DNA from: Seminavis robusta
Lineage: Eukaryota; Bacillariophyta; Bacillariophyceae; Naviculales; Naviculaceae
Assembly (NCBI GenBank): GCA_903772945.1
Contig: CAICTM010000507.1
Span: 1 to 62,722, forward strand
Direction: 5' to 3'
DNA length: 62,722 bases
Shown piece after piece: positions 11,609-22,528 of this stretch. How positions within the stretch are numbered: the first letter of the stretch is position 1; every line of letters starts with the position of its first letter. Both the position numbers and the translations under genes were made by a program. The notes under the pieces were generated by a model. That model made no database searches, was not told the DNA's origin, and saw nothing but the letters and a program-made list of their open reading frames with translations.

Positions 11609-12229
11609 CCTGGCGACTGGCTAGCAGAGTGAAGTTAAAGAAGAAATAAATGAGGGAAGAAGCGACGATACCGCGGCATTTCAATCTGCAGCGACGGACG
11701 AGAAACGAACCGCGTGGAGAATCTTACACGAAGCCATCAATTCAAACACGGCAACAATTCATCAATAGCTATAGACTCATACATACAACAAAAAGCTTAA
11801 AAATAAGTTCTCTAATGATTTCTGGCCCGCTTTCTGCTCCCCTACTTCGGGTGGTGCTTGCCAGCCGGCTGGCCCAACCTGGGAGCTTGGACAGGCGACA
11901 GCAATTCTGCACTTGCTCAGAAAAGAAATCCAATCATAGTTCTGCCTCATCATGGACCATGACATGACAGAGTAACGTTTCTCTACCTCTGCCATTTTGG
12001 AAAATTACGGGCACGAATGTGAAATGCTACTAGCTAGCTAGCTTGGCCCAGAATGACTCGACTGTCACTCATCTGACTAGGAAAAAGATTCGTTCCTCTA
12101 CAACAGTGCTTGTTGGCCACTGGACCGAGCAAACCATGGCTTTTCCTACATGTAGCTAGTAGAGGATAACAAGCAAACCATGCCTGCGATACCATAGTAC
12201 ATGTAGCTAGAATAGGAACGCTGAACTAT
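11609..12229. other. Convergent intergenic region
   Basis: Lies between the 3' ends of BCKDHB and the DUF4116 gene. No supportable gene; it contains a CTAG tract at 12030-12043 and ends in repeated ACATGTAGCTAG-like sequence. Confidence 0.5.
12030..12043. repeat. (CTAG)3 microsatellite
   Basis: A short perfect CTAG tract between convergent genes. Confidence 0.75.
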
Positions 12230-13465
12230 TTATGGACTATCATTTCTGGCCCATTCCAGGCATCCCCTCAGAAACTCCACCCAATCATAGTCACCCCCCT
12301 TGTTTGCCTCCAGCACAAATCTGGAAATAAAAGGTTCACAAGCCAACAGCTCATTGGCCCAACACGATTCATCATCGGCAAAGGCACATATTTGATTCTG
12401 TACTTCCCGTGGCATTCCATTCCCCATTTGTCGGAGCAACCAGCGCTTCTCATAGATAATGTCAAACCAAGCCTGCAGATAATCCTCCGGTGCTTCTTGT
12501 TCCATGGGCAACAGCAAACAAGAACAATCACAATCGTGATTATTATTGTTGTTGTAGACCTGATTGGTTGCAAATACTGCCTTGGCCAAGTCTCCCAAAC
12601 GAGCCTTGAGGTCTTGACAGTACCACACCTTGTTCCACACGACATCAATAAAGTATCCACTTCCATTACAGAGTGCGGCATAGACCACATCCAGATCGTT
12701 CTGTATATCTTTGGATAAATACTCGAAATAACTTCCCTTACTGACGGCCCACAGGGCAATTTCCTTGTCGCCTCGCAGTTCCTCCGATGCAAATTTCAAA
12801 TTGCTGGCATGCGATGCCACCGCCTCCAGTACGACCTGTCGATCCGCTCGTAATTCGCGAGCCGCATATTGCAGCATTTCAAACCATCCGTACTGGACAC
12901 CCACCAAGACAATTTCCCGGTCTCCGCGCAGTCGTTCCGATGCATACAGGAGACTACTGGGATCTTGTCGGACCGCCGCCAAGACAATGTCGCGATTGTC
13001 TTGTAATTGCAGAGATGCGTACTCGAGGGCACTGCCACATTGTTGGACCGCTTTTAAAAAGAATGTTTTGTCATTTTTGAGCTGATTGGATGCATACCGG
13101 AGTGCCTTGGATGCCATTTGGAGACCTTCGAGTAATAATGTGGAATCATCCCGGAGTGTGGGAGACGCAAATTGTAGCACCAACGTGTTGTTGGTAAACG
13201 ACATGATTTCCACAATGAAATCTCGATTGTCTTGAAGCTCTGTAGATACATACTCCAAAATTCTCCAATTGAGTTTGGCCATGCGAGTGACTAGTTTCAA
13301 ATCGGATCGAAAGCGAGGCGTGGCCCATCGCAGTACGGGACCGTAACAACCCGGATACGGAATGGCGGCCAAAATGAACGTCTCGTCATCTTGATAGTGG
13401 CGATACTTGTCCAGGACAAACGGGTCTCTCTTGATGGCTCGACGGAGTTTGTCATTCATCATCAT
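12230..13465 (-). CDS. DUF4116 repeat protein
   Basis: A single-exon protein of 411 residues made of tandem helical repeats of about 24-27 residues with the pattern (L/Q)-(R/Q)-(D/G)-(D/N)-(R/K)-E/D-(I/V)-V-L-x-A-V, then (L)-x-Y-A-S. At least eight copies can be counted between residues 20 and 260 (for example DNRDIVLAAV, GDREIVLVGV, ADRQVVLEAV, GDKEIALWAV). This is the DUF4116 repeat, abundant in diatoms and some amoebae, with no established biochemical role; a scaffold or interaction function is likely by analogy with other helical repeats. A 70-residue acidic C-terminal part follows, with an Asn/Asp-Cys run (NNNNNHDCDC). The start is the first of three consecutive Met codons at 13465. Confidence 0.9.
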   Translation of the reverse strand: MMMNDKLRRAIKRDPFVLDKYRHYQDDETFILAAIPYPGCYGPVLRWATPRFRSDLKLVTRMAKLNWRILEYVSTELQDNRDFIVEIMSFTNNTLVLQFASPTLRDDSTLLLEGLQMASKALRYASNQLKNDKTFFLKAVQQCGSALEYASLQLQDNRDIVLAAVRQDPSSLLYASERLRGDREIVLVGVQYGWFEMLQYAARELRADRQVVLEAVASHASNLKFASEELRGDKEIALWAVSKGSYFEYLSKDIQNDLDVVYAALCNGSGYFIDVVWNKVWYCQDLKARLGDLAKAVFATNQVYNNNNNHDCDCSCLLLPMEQEAPEDYLQAWFDIIYEKRWLLRQMGNGMPREVQNQICAFADDESCWANELLACEPFISRFVLEANKGGDYDWVEFLRGCLEWARNDSP

Positions 13466-13902
13466 GATGATCTATCTGTTTGTTGATGTTGTAGTGGTAG
13501 TGGTTCTACTAACACGATGTAGTAAGTAATAGAGTGGCAGTTGCGAGGTGGAGAGGGCCTCTTTCAATTTGCTCCTTTGCTGATGGACTTCTTCCGTGCA
13601 GACGAGCCAGACGCGAAATGCGGCTTGTCAAAAAGGCGTCAGAGAGGAAGCCATAACCAGTGAGAATACCGGTATCGCAAGCTGTGACCGTGAGCTCCTT
13701 GGACCTTTGTGCCTTAAAGCATGAAACAGCTGTGCTGTTTTACTAAAGTCTTAATGACCGTTGAATGACGTTTTCGGGCACTTTGGCATTCTTTTCTCTC
13801 GGTTTTTGTTTCTGCTCTCAAATAAATCAAATCATCTCGATCGACGTCTCTTTCATTGACAAGCAAGCAAGATAAAGCTTTGCCTCACCAACTTCCTCGA
13901 CC
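13466..13902. other. Divergent promoter region
   Basis: A 437-bp spacer between two divergent genes, so it should hold both promoters. No gene and no clear motif beyond short TGATG runs close to the left gene. Confidence 0.5.
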
Positions 13903-15225
13903 ATGCCATCCAGTAGAAGTTGCTGCACCAGTAAAGGCTGCTCCGCATCATCATCTACCATGGCATCGCCCACTCCCCAGACGAGTCGGTCGTCGTCTGC
14001 TGGTTCGAGTGATTCCGCAGCTGGCAGTCCTTCTTTCAGGATGAAGCGCGTGGCATCCAACAGTCAAATTTTGGCCATGATGCCTTCCGGGAAATCCTGT
14101 TGTGTGGAAAACAGCAAGAGCAGTCATCGTTCCTCGGCTGGCGATGCTGCTGTCAACAACACTACTACTGGCAATAGTAATGCCCGTGGTGGTACTATGA
14201 TGCACGAGACATCCAATGTCCTCTTGCAGTACACACTCCAAGATTTGGATCGTCGTGCCGAATGCAACTTTTGGTTGGGTCTCATTTGTTTGGGGGTTTG
14301 TGCCGTCAATGTGGTCTTGGTCTATTTGAACTACGTCCTCAAGCACGCCCATCCACCTCCTCAAGTCTCGCATAGAACCTTTCATTTGCTCGAATTCTGG
14401 ACCTCGTGCATCTACGCCATTGCCGAAACATTTGCCTTGGTCATGTCGCCCAAAACCATGTTGCACATTTACAAAAAACCAAATCTACTCAAGTTACTCC
14501 TATTCTTCAATGTCGTCAACAGTATGGTGCCGGCATTATTAATGACACTGGACTTTGAGTACTTTGAAAAACTGTGTCATGAACTGGAGGTGAGTGATAC
14601 TCATGCTGTGTTGTGGTTCTTTCTGAACATTTATACATGTCTGTGGATCTAACTTGACTTGTGTGCTTGTCTATTCTATAATATATAGTTCATCAACTCC
14701 TTTACACTCTCCTTCATCACCATGATTCTACTGGCATCCCTGCTTCATCTCGAAGAACAACCACCCAATGGCGTCGTGGCGGCCGTTCAGAACAACACCA
14801 GCGATACACAATCCGATACATCGTCCATTGTCATGGTCCTCATTGCCTGTTTGGTCGCTGCCTGTAACTTTATTGTTTACAATGCCCACTATACGGCCGC
14901 CGCGCATTACCTTGAATTTGGATTCCAAATTTTTGTTTCCCTCATCACCTTTTGGTTTTGTATGGACAATCGATTCGTGGCGCAAATGGAAATTGGACAA
15001 ATTCTGTATGGGCGACACGAACATTGCATCTTTTGTCAAATCAAAGAACAGGAACTCGATAATGCGAATGCCATGATGATGAATTCTACCAGTAGTTTCA
15101 GATTTGGAGGAAACAACAACAACAACAACAACAACCATGATGATGATGACAACGATGAAGAAATGCAATGGACCGAACAAACACCGCTCATGCGCAACAA
15201 TAGAAGGGCTTCTAGTCGACTTTGA
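13903..15225 (+). CDS. Six-helix membrane protein of unknown function
   Basis: Two exons, 13903-14589 and 14689-15225, joined by a 99-bp GTGAGT...TATAG intron in phase 0; about 407 residues. The first 100 residues are Ser-rich and disordered. Six hydrophobic helices follow: FWLGLICLGVCAVNVVLVYL, the segments around FWTSCIYAIAETFALVM, LLKLLLFFNVVNSMVPALL, SFTLSFITMILLASLL, SSIVMVLIACLVAACNFIV, and FGFQIFVSLITFWFCM. The C-terminal cytosolic tail holds a CxxC pair (HCIFCQ) and then an Asn run encoded by an (AAC)n repeat with an acidic run. I recognise no family; the arrangement suggests a conserved diatom membrane protein. The second exon fits the first with no stop, so the intron is well supported. 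Confidence 0.8.
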
Positions 15226-15959
15226 AGGAATGAAGGAATGATTCAATCTGAACAACAAATTACATATTTGGTGGTGATCACAATGGCCACAGGCTTTTGT
15301 CAATCCCAAGTCAACAACTCTCCTCAGTTACAAACATCGACAAGTCAGATGATGGACGGAGATCTGAGTTCTGGTGGCTCCTCCTCTTCTGTTTCTGTGA
15401 TGAAGTGGTTTAGTTTAGGAACTCCATTCCCCATCCTCGTCTACCTTGCTGGAACCATTGCCGAAGGATCGGTCAACAATGACGCCAAACAAGCAGGAAA
15501 CGACCGGTCTCCTGCCTAGGTTGCGAAGAATCGAATCGAATCGAATCGAACGAGGATTCCACTCTTGTGGTAAACTGGAGCAATCATAACGCAAATGGTA
15601 CATCGCCGCAGGAACCTGTACACGTACGTGTACGACACACCGGGTCCACACTCCAAGCAAAACTGTTACTACGTGTACATCGATTAATTAAATGAGATAT
15701 TGCACGGATATGAACTAGCTGGGTTGTCATACACGAGAGAACACGGAATTGGACGTGCCCGGTATGCATAGGCCCGAGAGGAACGACAGTAGGTTCTTCC
15801 AGTATCTGGGAATTTTCATGAGTCACTTTATACGGTATGATTAGTACTATAGTACTATACCGGTAAGTTGATTTTGAGCTGGTGAGCAATTGTTGTCCAT
15901 ATCCCAGCACTGACATCAGTGAAATTGGCTACCATTGGATAAACAGTGCATCATCCTCA
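15226..15959. other. Intergenic region with a GAATC microsatellite
   Basis: No supportable gene in 730 bp. A perfect pentanucleotide tract lies at 15528-15550, followed by palindromic CACGTACGTG-type sequence near 15615 and several GTACTATAC-like repeats near 15845. Confidence 0.5.
15528..15550. repeat. (GAATC)4 microsatellite
   Basis: Four and a half perfect copies of GAATC. A related GATTC tract occurs at 27061-27089. Confidence 0.85.
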
Positions 15960-18607
15960 TCATCCTTCGTATTCATATCCAACACTTTGGCACTTGCACA
16001 CGCCATGTTCGTGGCACCACTGATGCATGGCCTCGGCAAACGGATAGCCCGAAACGTCACTACTGGTTGTGAGCACGAAGCGTCCCTTTCTGAGAATGAC
16101 CAGGGGAATCTCCCCTCCCCGGAGGTCCTTCATGCTGCTCCAACCATCGTATTTGTATGGCCCTGTCGGGACTCCACTGAAGGGATCTTTGGAAATCTCA
16201 AGACTTTCCGCCAACGGATGGAGTTCCTCTTTGGTCAACCCAACAAAGTTGGACCCAGCCTTTCGTTGTTCCAGCAAAAGCCCTACCAAAATAGCATTGG
16301 CACAACCATCGGGTTTGGTGGGGACGTATTCTTTTTGCGCTTTGCGATCCCGCCAAAGTTGGGGCGGTTTGGGTCCATTCAAGCGGGCAATGATTTCGGC
16401 CTTATTCCCAGTCTTTGGCAGGCCATGCTTCTCACACTCGGCTTTTAACTTGGCCACAGTCCAACCATTGTAGTTGTTCCACTTGGGACTGGTAGCTGAT
16501 GAGAGGGAACCGAAGTTGAGCTTTCTCTGGGCGGCTGGTTTCTTTGCTTCCACGGCGGTAGATTGTTTCTTGATTTCAAACTTTTTCTGAGCGGCTGGTT
16601 TCTTTGCTTCCACGGTGGTAGATTGTTCAAATAATCCATTTGCTGCGTGGTCCTTGGCAATCCTTGAGAAGTCCGTGTTGCGTGGAATCTTGCGGACGGC
16701 CTGAAGGAACGCTTCGTACGTATACTTGGCTTTCAACTTCCCGCTGGCATAATCCTGACGCACGTCCACAGCCCACTTGGATAACTCCACCATGGAATGG
16801 TCCGGCGAGCTACACATTCACAAAGGTATGGTAGGAACAAAGTTAAGATACCGAATCAAGAAAGCAGAGAGTTATCACGAACTACTCACTGCGTGATCAT
16901 GACTTTGAATCCCTCGGATTGCAAATTTTCAATTTCCTTGTCGAGCTGCTCACGCGTCACGTCGAATCGTCGTTCCCCTACATATCCGCCCGTCAATTGC
17001 TGGGCATCCCGGTTCCCTTCGATAATGTAGACCAGGCGGCAATTGTCATATCCAAACACGTACTGTCCTTGATACATGCGTCTCTTTTGATTGGTCCAAC
17101 GACCATCGTAAATCGATGCTGCCACGTCCTGGACACTCTTGCGTTCCACCAACACGGGAAGCAGCCGATCGGTGTCTGTCGCAAAGAGGCAGTAGTCTCC
17201 AATGTCCAAGCTACGGACAAAGTAGGGAGTCTTTAACCAGTCCAACTTATTGCACATGGCATGTAGTCGTTTCTTGGGACCTCCACCTTCTCGATTGTCG
17301 ACTGCCAGGCAAATGCCTTGATACTTTTGCGATTCCTCCGGATGCAGATTGCTGGTTCGGTAGTGACCGGGTGGACCAGGAAACGTTCGGTGTCGAACAG
17401 TCTGTGCCATTTGATACCCTAAAGCCGTGAGTTCATAGTAGACGAGCCCCTTTTGTCGATGAGGTTTCATGTAGGGTACGTCTTGACCAGTCGAAGCTTT
17501 GGTGGTTAGCTTTTCAATTTGTTTGAATTCGGCCGATCGCGTGGATGGTTCCAAGTAGTGTGCCGCACCATTGTCGTCTTGATTGGATTGGGTGAGTCTT
17601 CCTGGACAGATACTCTTGAGACGAGAATCAATCATGGGAAGCAGATTGGAGAGGGATATCCAGTATTGCTTTTGACTCAAGACAGAGGGAAGAGCGTTGT
17701 CATTATTCTCTTCCTTGGCAATCGACTCGGCGTGTTCCAACAGGGCCACAAGGCAAGCTTCCGGAATGGAGACGTAGCGGCCATCGGATGGTGTGATGAT
17801 TGTGGGAAACTTGTTGTGGCATCCTTGGAATATCTCGCGAATGGCTGCGGCATCGTGAGTACTGGTGAATCGTTGGCAGTATTCCTCTTCCGATCGAATG
17901 GGAAAGTCGGAAAATGCCAAGGCACAGATGCGTCGACAGATTTGATCCATTTTGCCAAGATTGTACGAAGCGTGTACCATGGTTTGTGCGTGTTTCCAAA
18001 AGGCCAAGATAAACATGGGACGCAAGTCTGGATGAGTTTGATTCGATGGATTGGGGTAAGACAAGGGTGCCTCTTGGGATTTGGAAGGCTTGGAAACTGG
18101 ACGCTTGGCATATGGATTGAGCACTGGCGGTCGCTTTGGGATTGCTGTCGTGCTTGCCGAAGATGTAGTGCCCAAGCTGGAAGTGATTGCTCGCGGCTGC
18201 TTCAGGGAAGGAGCTGCCTTTGCCTTGGGATTTTCCTTGAAGGGAGTCACAGTATCTTCTTCTTTCTTCTTGTTTGCGAAACATCCAATGGGCGCAAAGA
18301 GATAATCATCGTCTGAATCTGAAGAATCATTGTCGAAAGCCAGCTGGCGAGACTTCTTTTGCTTGTGTTTGCGATGCTCACTACCACTGCTACTACTGTT
18401 GCCGTCTCCATCCTTTCGATCCTCTGGAGTGACGGGCTTGGAGCGCCGCCGCCGAACAGCCGCCTTCGATTGGACAGCTACTGCTTTCACGTCCTCCTCG
18501 TCGCTGCTGCACAAGTCAATCACAGAGGACATGCTCTTACTATTATTGCACCTTCGATCTCTTGAGGAAAACAGAAACAAGGCAAAGGGAAGGAATGGAA
18601 GTCTCAT
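15960..18607 (-). CDS. MUS81: MUS81-type ERCC4-family structure-specific endonuclease with C-terminal SAP and winged-helix extension
   Basis: Cuts branched DNA such as nicked Holliday junctions and replication forks, normally in the nucleus with an EME partner. Two exons, 18607-16890 and 16809-15960, with an 80-bp GTGAGT...GTAG intron that keeps the frame. ATG at 18607 is the first; the ATG at 18532 begins MSSVIDLCSSDEED, a clear SUMO-interacting motif, and may be the true start. From the ATG at 18532, a disordered region runs to about residue 160 and helical domains to about 400. The ERCC4 nuclease core follows with VDNREGGG and VERKSVQDVAASI, keeping the catalytic ERK-x3-D signature. Exon 2 adds two 20-residue repeats (VEAKKPAAQ), a SAP-like motif (WTVAKLKAECEKHGLPK) and a second domain that resembles the MUS81 winged helix (LTKEEL, then WSSMKDL). 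In canonical MUS81 the winged helix precedes the nuclease, so the order here is unusual. Confidence 0.85.
16531..16627 (-). repeat. Two 60-bp repeats inside the MUS81 linker
   Basis: A 37-base block at 16531-16567 recurs at 16591-16627 with one mismatch; the period is 60 bp, so the repeat adds 20 residues in frame (VEAKKPAAQ motif). It lies between the nuclease domain and the SAP motif. Confidence 0.85.
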
Positions 18608-18882
18608 CACAACAGCAACAGCATCAACACCATCAAGTAGCCGTTTTGTCGTTGCTTCTGAGTTCCGAGAGTGAGTGCCTATCGACGAACTGAGCAAAAA
18701 GCCTGAACCCTAAGAAAGATCGCCTCAACTGCCACCCCAAGACGGCGCAAAACCTTCGTGTTCCGCCTTCTCCCTCTGATTGTTGATCAGGCTCTACCTC
18801 GCACATACAACACCCAAATAGATAGTCTCCTGGCTACTAGTAGCTAGCCATTCATAGATTCTGGCTTATTTTTGCTGCCATC

Positions 18883-19521
18883 TTAGTTAGTCCACAAGGC
18901 TGAGTGAATCTCTTTTTGTGAAAGATTTCCGGAACATTCTAGCACCATAACCACGCTTTCAGTATCCTTTGCAATGGTAAAAACAGACGATTCACACTTC
19001 TTTGCAGTACCACTGGCGGGCATTTTCTTGGGCAACCGCTTCATTGCACCCTTGACACAATCCACTACAAAGGAAAAATTCAAGAGTGAGTAAGAGACAA
19101 GCCATCATGCTGCCTCCAAACAAAAAAGCTATGTCTCCCTCACTCTTGCAATGAGCAATCAAGGAAACACAAGCTGGGAACCACAAGAACATCCTAGCTG
19201 GTGTACAGAAGTGTCAAAAGTTGGGCAACAAACAACTGCCTTGTACTGGATCTTATCCCAAGTTACATCCAGGGTGAACTTACAGTTTCCTGTGGGCATA
19301 GCGAACCACCTGCTGTCAAAAGAGACACCGCTGCTTGTTGATATCCCGAAAGGTGGATGTATTGGATATTCATTGGAATAACCACTGTTAGTGCGGGGAG
19401 TAGTAGTCAGCGAAGCCAAGAGAGAACATAAATCTTCGAGACGTGGATACTGCTTTTCCAACACCCAGGTATTTAAAAAATATCGTAGGGGGTCAAGGCA
19501 CAGGCTGAAGGTACTTCCCAT
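18883..19521 (-). CDS. Small hypothetical protein, probably two exons
   Basis: The 5' part starts at ATG 19521 (MGSTFSLCLDPLRYFL) and stays open to 19159. The 3' part, ending at 18883, is rich in Lys and Ser (KRLPKKMPASGTAKK) and then FTIAKDTESVVMVLECSGN. A splice from 19184 (GTGGTT) to 19065 (TTTGTAG) would join them in frame, giving about 160 residues. I recognise no domain. Evidence is only an open frame with a plausible intron; it could be a non-coding transcript. Confidence 0.35.
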
Positions 19522-19668
19522 GCCAACATTGCCTTTCCATCATGATTGCAAGGAGGTCAACGATGAGCCGAACTACTAACTCACTGGTTGCTAACTTGGG
19601 GGATATCGTCCTTCCCATCAAAACGGAACCAACCACTAGATAGCTGCGCTAGCTGCGTACTACTAGCC

Positions 19669-19682
19669 AGCTAGCTAGCTAG
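19669..19682. repeat. (AGCT/CTAG)3 microsatellite
   Basis: A perfect 14-base tract in intergenic DNA. Confidence 0.75.
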
Positions 19683-19837
19683 AGTAAGCAATCGATAACG
19701 ACCTGAACTGATCTACGCTGTACGGTACACGTACTGTGCCAAGCTTCCAATGCACCGGTACCATACAATGTATGATAGAAGGCCTTGAAACCAAGAGGAC
19801 CGTCTACAGTTTTACTAGACCACTGTAATTGCCGGTA

Positions 19838-19857
19838 CGTTAGCTAATTAGCTAACG
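19838..19857. repeat. 20-bp perfect palindrome
   Basis: CGTTAGCTAATTAGCTAACG is identical to its own reverse complement. It lies about 315 bp upstream of the first Cys-rich paralogue and could be a binding site for a dimeric protein or a chance product of the local CTAG-rich composition. Confidence 0.8.
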
Positions 19858-20170
19858 GAAGAGGAGTGGCAACTGATGAGGGCTGTGGGGCAACAACCCA
19901 GCAACTCGATTGCAGGACTTGGTGCCTAAATCTCAAACGAGGGAGCAGTCAAGGATGAACCCAGTGTTCCTCATTTGTTAAATCATATGATCTACCCAGA
20001 AACCGAAAGACATACTGTGCCATTTTTGCATTAATCACCTCTTTACAGGTACCAGTACGATGACTCTCACCGTTCAAACAAAACGCACCCAAAAATTCGC
20101 TCACAATTTGCAAAGGACATCGTGCAGCGTGCTAATATCTACAAACTACGAAGTTGTCATCGTTAACGCT

Positions 20171-20869
20171 ATGAATCGACGTGAAACTTCATCGCCATCA
20201 AACGCCCCACTAGATGTGTTTGCGACCCCAACCAAGCCGAAGGTTTCATCCAGTGGCCTTGTCATTGTAGGAGCTCGGATGAGTCGAAAAGAGCGACACC
20301 GATCCAGGGGTAGCAATTATCGTCGAGGCCGAACGTCCAGTTTGAGACGATATTCTCTAACCGACATACCTGCCGTTGCTCATGGCATCGATAGCAGCAA
20401 CGGCAGCGATGGGAGCTCCACTCAAAAGCTGCATACGCAAAAGAGCAACTATGATAAGATTCGCGATGAAATGAAGCAGTGCCACTCCATCACGGACATT
20501 GCGGCTCGTCTGCGAACGCCAGCGAAGAAGAATCTGCCACCAAGGAGCAACTCAGACGGGGGTGCTTCAGGAAAGAAGGCAGCCACAGATTCGAGCAAAC
20601 CTGTCCTGAGGAGAACGTCCACCTGGGGCAATGAAAGCTCGAATGTAGCGGACTTACCGACACAGCATCATCTCTCATTGCCACCAATACACACACACCA
20701 CTTGCATTGGGCTTGTGGTTGTGGAGCCCTCATGAGGGACAGGATGAAATACTGTGGCATGTGTGGAACAAAAAAGCACTGGACCTGCAAGTTGTGCAAG
20801 TTTGATGAGAATTTGGCCGCCTTTGGCTATTGCGGTGACTGTGGCACGGCCAGATGTGAATACCAGTAG
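20171..20869 (+). CDS. Cys-rich putative zinc-binding protein, tandem paralogue 1
   Basis: A basic protein of 232 residues from ATG 20171. An earlier in-frame ATG at 20060 exists, but the later one aligns with the start of the neighbouring paralogue (MNRRETSSPS here, MNRSEFPSPT there). The N-terminal two-thirds is disordered, rich in Arg and Ser. A short helix (about 98-120: DEMKQCHSITDIAARLRTP) is shared with the paralogue. The last 55 residues form a compact Cys module: WACGCG, DRMKYCGMCG, KKHWTC, LCKFDENL, GYCGDCGT. That gives four CxC/CxxC pairs that could bind two zinc ions like a double zinc ribbon (inference). I do not know a named family. Its partner and function are unknown; the basic tail suggests a nucleic-acid or chromatin role. 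Confidence 0.8.
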   Translation: MNRRETSSPSNAPLDVFATPTKPKVSSSGLVIVGARMSRKERHRSRGSNYRRGRTSSLRRYSLTDIPAVAHGIDSSNGSDGSSTQKLHTQKSNYDKIRDEMKQCHSITDIAARLRTPAKKNLPPRSNSDGGASGKKAATDSSKPVLRRTSTWGNESSNVADLPTQHHLSLPPIHTHHLHWACGCGALMRDRMKYCGMCGTKKHWTCKLCKFDENLAAFGYCGDCGTARCEYQ

Positions 20870-21694
20870 CTTTTGAAGCACAACACCAAACCAAACTAGT
20901 ACCAGAGTCCAATCACAGAGTAATAATACTTAAATTTCATTAATGCACGCCCAGCCGGATCTTCAGAAGTATGACTTTGATCGTAAGCAAGGATTGAAAC
21001 TGGTGGGTACCACTAAACTAGCTACGACAGGAGCGAGTTCCCTTGGTGCAACTTGCCCCTAAAGCTATGGCCAATGAAGCAAGGTGAGTCACACAAAACC
21101 AAAAACCAAAAAGGAAATTGATTTATTGCAGGTACTGTACATGTAGTCGGCCAGTATGCGAGAGCGTTGCCTTGAGAGAAGAGAAAGACTAGCCACAGCG
21201 GCGACAGCTATCTAGTGGGTACTCTGTGCATCTTCAGATAGTGAGAGGAGGGGAGAGGGGAGGCTACCTGGATACCGGTACCTCAATAGATCCGAGGACT
21301 GAAGCGGACTCCTTTTGTGGATCTCACAGCACGCCTCTGCTAGACTATATCTATTTTAATTCTCTGATCAGAGGTTCACCTTTGCTACGAGAGCTGGTGT
21401 CCGTCGGTGGTCTTTTTGAGCTCTTTCGTTCACGCATTCTTGGCGACTGTTAAATAAGTATTGCTACTCGTAGTTACTTGAAGATCGCGCAAAGTCCGGC
21501 TAAACTGGCGCTCACTAGGACTTTGTTTTGCTACATGTATTCGAACAACGGCAGAACGGCACAGGCATCCAATAGCGACGCGTATCCACAAGCTCTGAAG
21601 TTCAGAAAGATCCCCGCTCACAAATTTTGGTTTTTTGCTGATCATACAACCCTACCAAAGCTACCGCAAAGCAAGCATAGCACCGAACCCGACC
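20870..21694. other. Spacer between the tandem Cys-rich genes
   Basis: About 825 bp. An open plus-strand frame runs into the second gene from about 21478, but lacks similarity to the paralogue upstream of its ATG, so it is read as 5' flank. Confidence 0.4.
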
Positions 21695-22528
21695 ATGAAT
21701 CGAAGCGAATTTCCATCCCCCACGAGAGACGCCATCAACGAGTATGGCGTCCTACGGTCAGTGAAACCCCTCAATCAAAAGAGGAGTCAAGACAGCATGA
21801 TGATGCACTTGAGTGAGCCCAGTATCAGCTTTGACGAGTTTGGTTTCTCAACGCCGATTTGGCCATCCAACAACGGTTCAAACTCTGCATCCGACAGTGA
21901 CAGCGGTCACGTTGTGCCTGTCGAGAGGAACAGGAGAGAACGCCGTCACCGTCGTTCTCCTGGGCTCGTCCGAAGATCTGGACAAGGTCGCCCCCGCAAC
22001 TCTTCTACGCTCAAGAGACTCTCCTCTTCTGCCGTTGCAGTTGTCGACAGTCTCCTTGACAGCAGTTCCAACAGTACAAATAGTGCCCGCAAGGCACAGC
22101 AACGCAAGGAGAGCTTTCTGAAGATCCAAGGCGAGCTCAAGCGTGGTCCAACGATTCCCGATGTGGTGGCCCGTCTCCAGACACCACCAGAAGCGGCGGT
22201 GTTTCCTGCAAACGAAAGGAGGAGGACCAGCAGTAAGAAGCGCGAAGAGGCAGCCTTGACCTTGAACGGGGCATTGCCCGGGAGTGACCATACTGGCACA
22301 AGCACAGAAAGTTTTGCTGTCATGGAACTCGAAGACAAGCCAAAACCTGAGGCAGTGTCATCAGGCTGCATGTGGACTTGCTGCTGTGGTTCCAAGATGA
22401 GTGATCGAATGAAGTTCTGCGGCATGTGCGGAGGTAAGAAGCACTGGACCTGCAAAAGTTGCAAGTTTGATGAGAATTTGAGATCCTTTGCCTACTGTGG
22501 TGGCTGTGGTACCACGAAGAACTGGTAG
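21695..22528 (+). CDS. Cys-rich putative zinc-binding protein, tandem paralogue 2
   Basis: A 277-residue protein from ATG 21695, same strand and layout as the gene at 20171. It repeats the helix (KIQGELKRGPTIPDVVARLQ) and the C-terminal Cys module: MWTCCCGSKM, DRMKFCGMCG, KKHWTC, SCKFDENL, AYCGGCGT. Identity is high only in these parts; the Ser/Arg-rich N-terminus has diverged and carries an acidic-Ser stretch (SDSDSG) absent from the other copy. The pair therefore looks like an old tandem duplication in which the two short motifs are under constraint. Function is unknown. Confidence 0.85.
   Translation: MNRSEFPSPTRDAINEYGVLRSVKPLNQKRSQDSMMMHLSEPSISFDEFGFSTPIWPSNNGSNSASDSDSGHVVPVERNRRERRHRRSPGLVRRSGQGRPRNSSTLKRLSSSAVAVVDSLLDSSSNSTNSARKAQQRKESFLKIQGELKRGPTIPDVVARLQTPPEAAVFPANERRRTSSKKREEAALTLNGALPGSDHTGTSTESFAVMELEDKPKPEAVSSGCMWTCCCGSKMSDRMKFCGMCGGKKHWTCKSCKFDENLRSFAYCGGCGTTKNW

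Larger units (their letters stand above)
19522..20170. other. Intergenic region
   Basis: No gene. It contains a CTAG tract (19669-19682), a 20-bp perfect palindrome (19838-19857) and several copies of GTACCGGTAC-like sequence. Confidence 0.5.

Noticed and set aside
15226..15519. Plus-strand frame with protein of about 90 residues
   Set aside because: Low complexity, no domain, follows a gene's stop closely; more likely 3' UTR.
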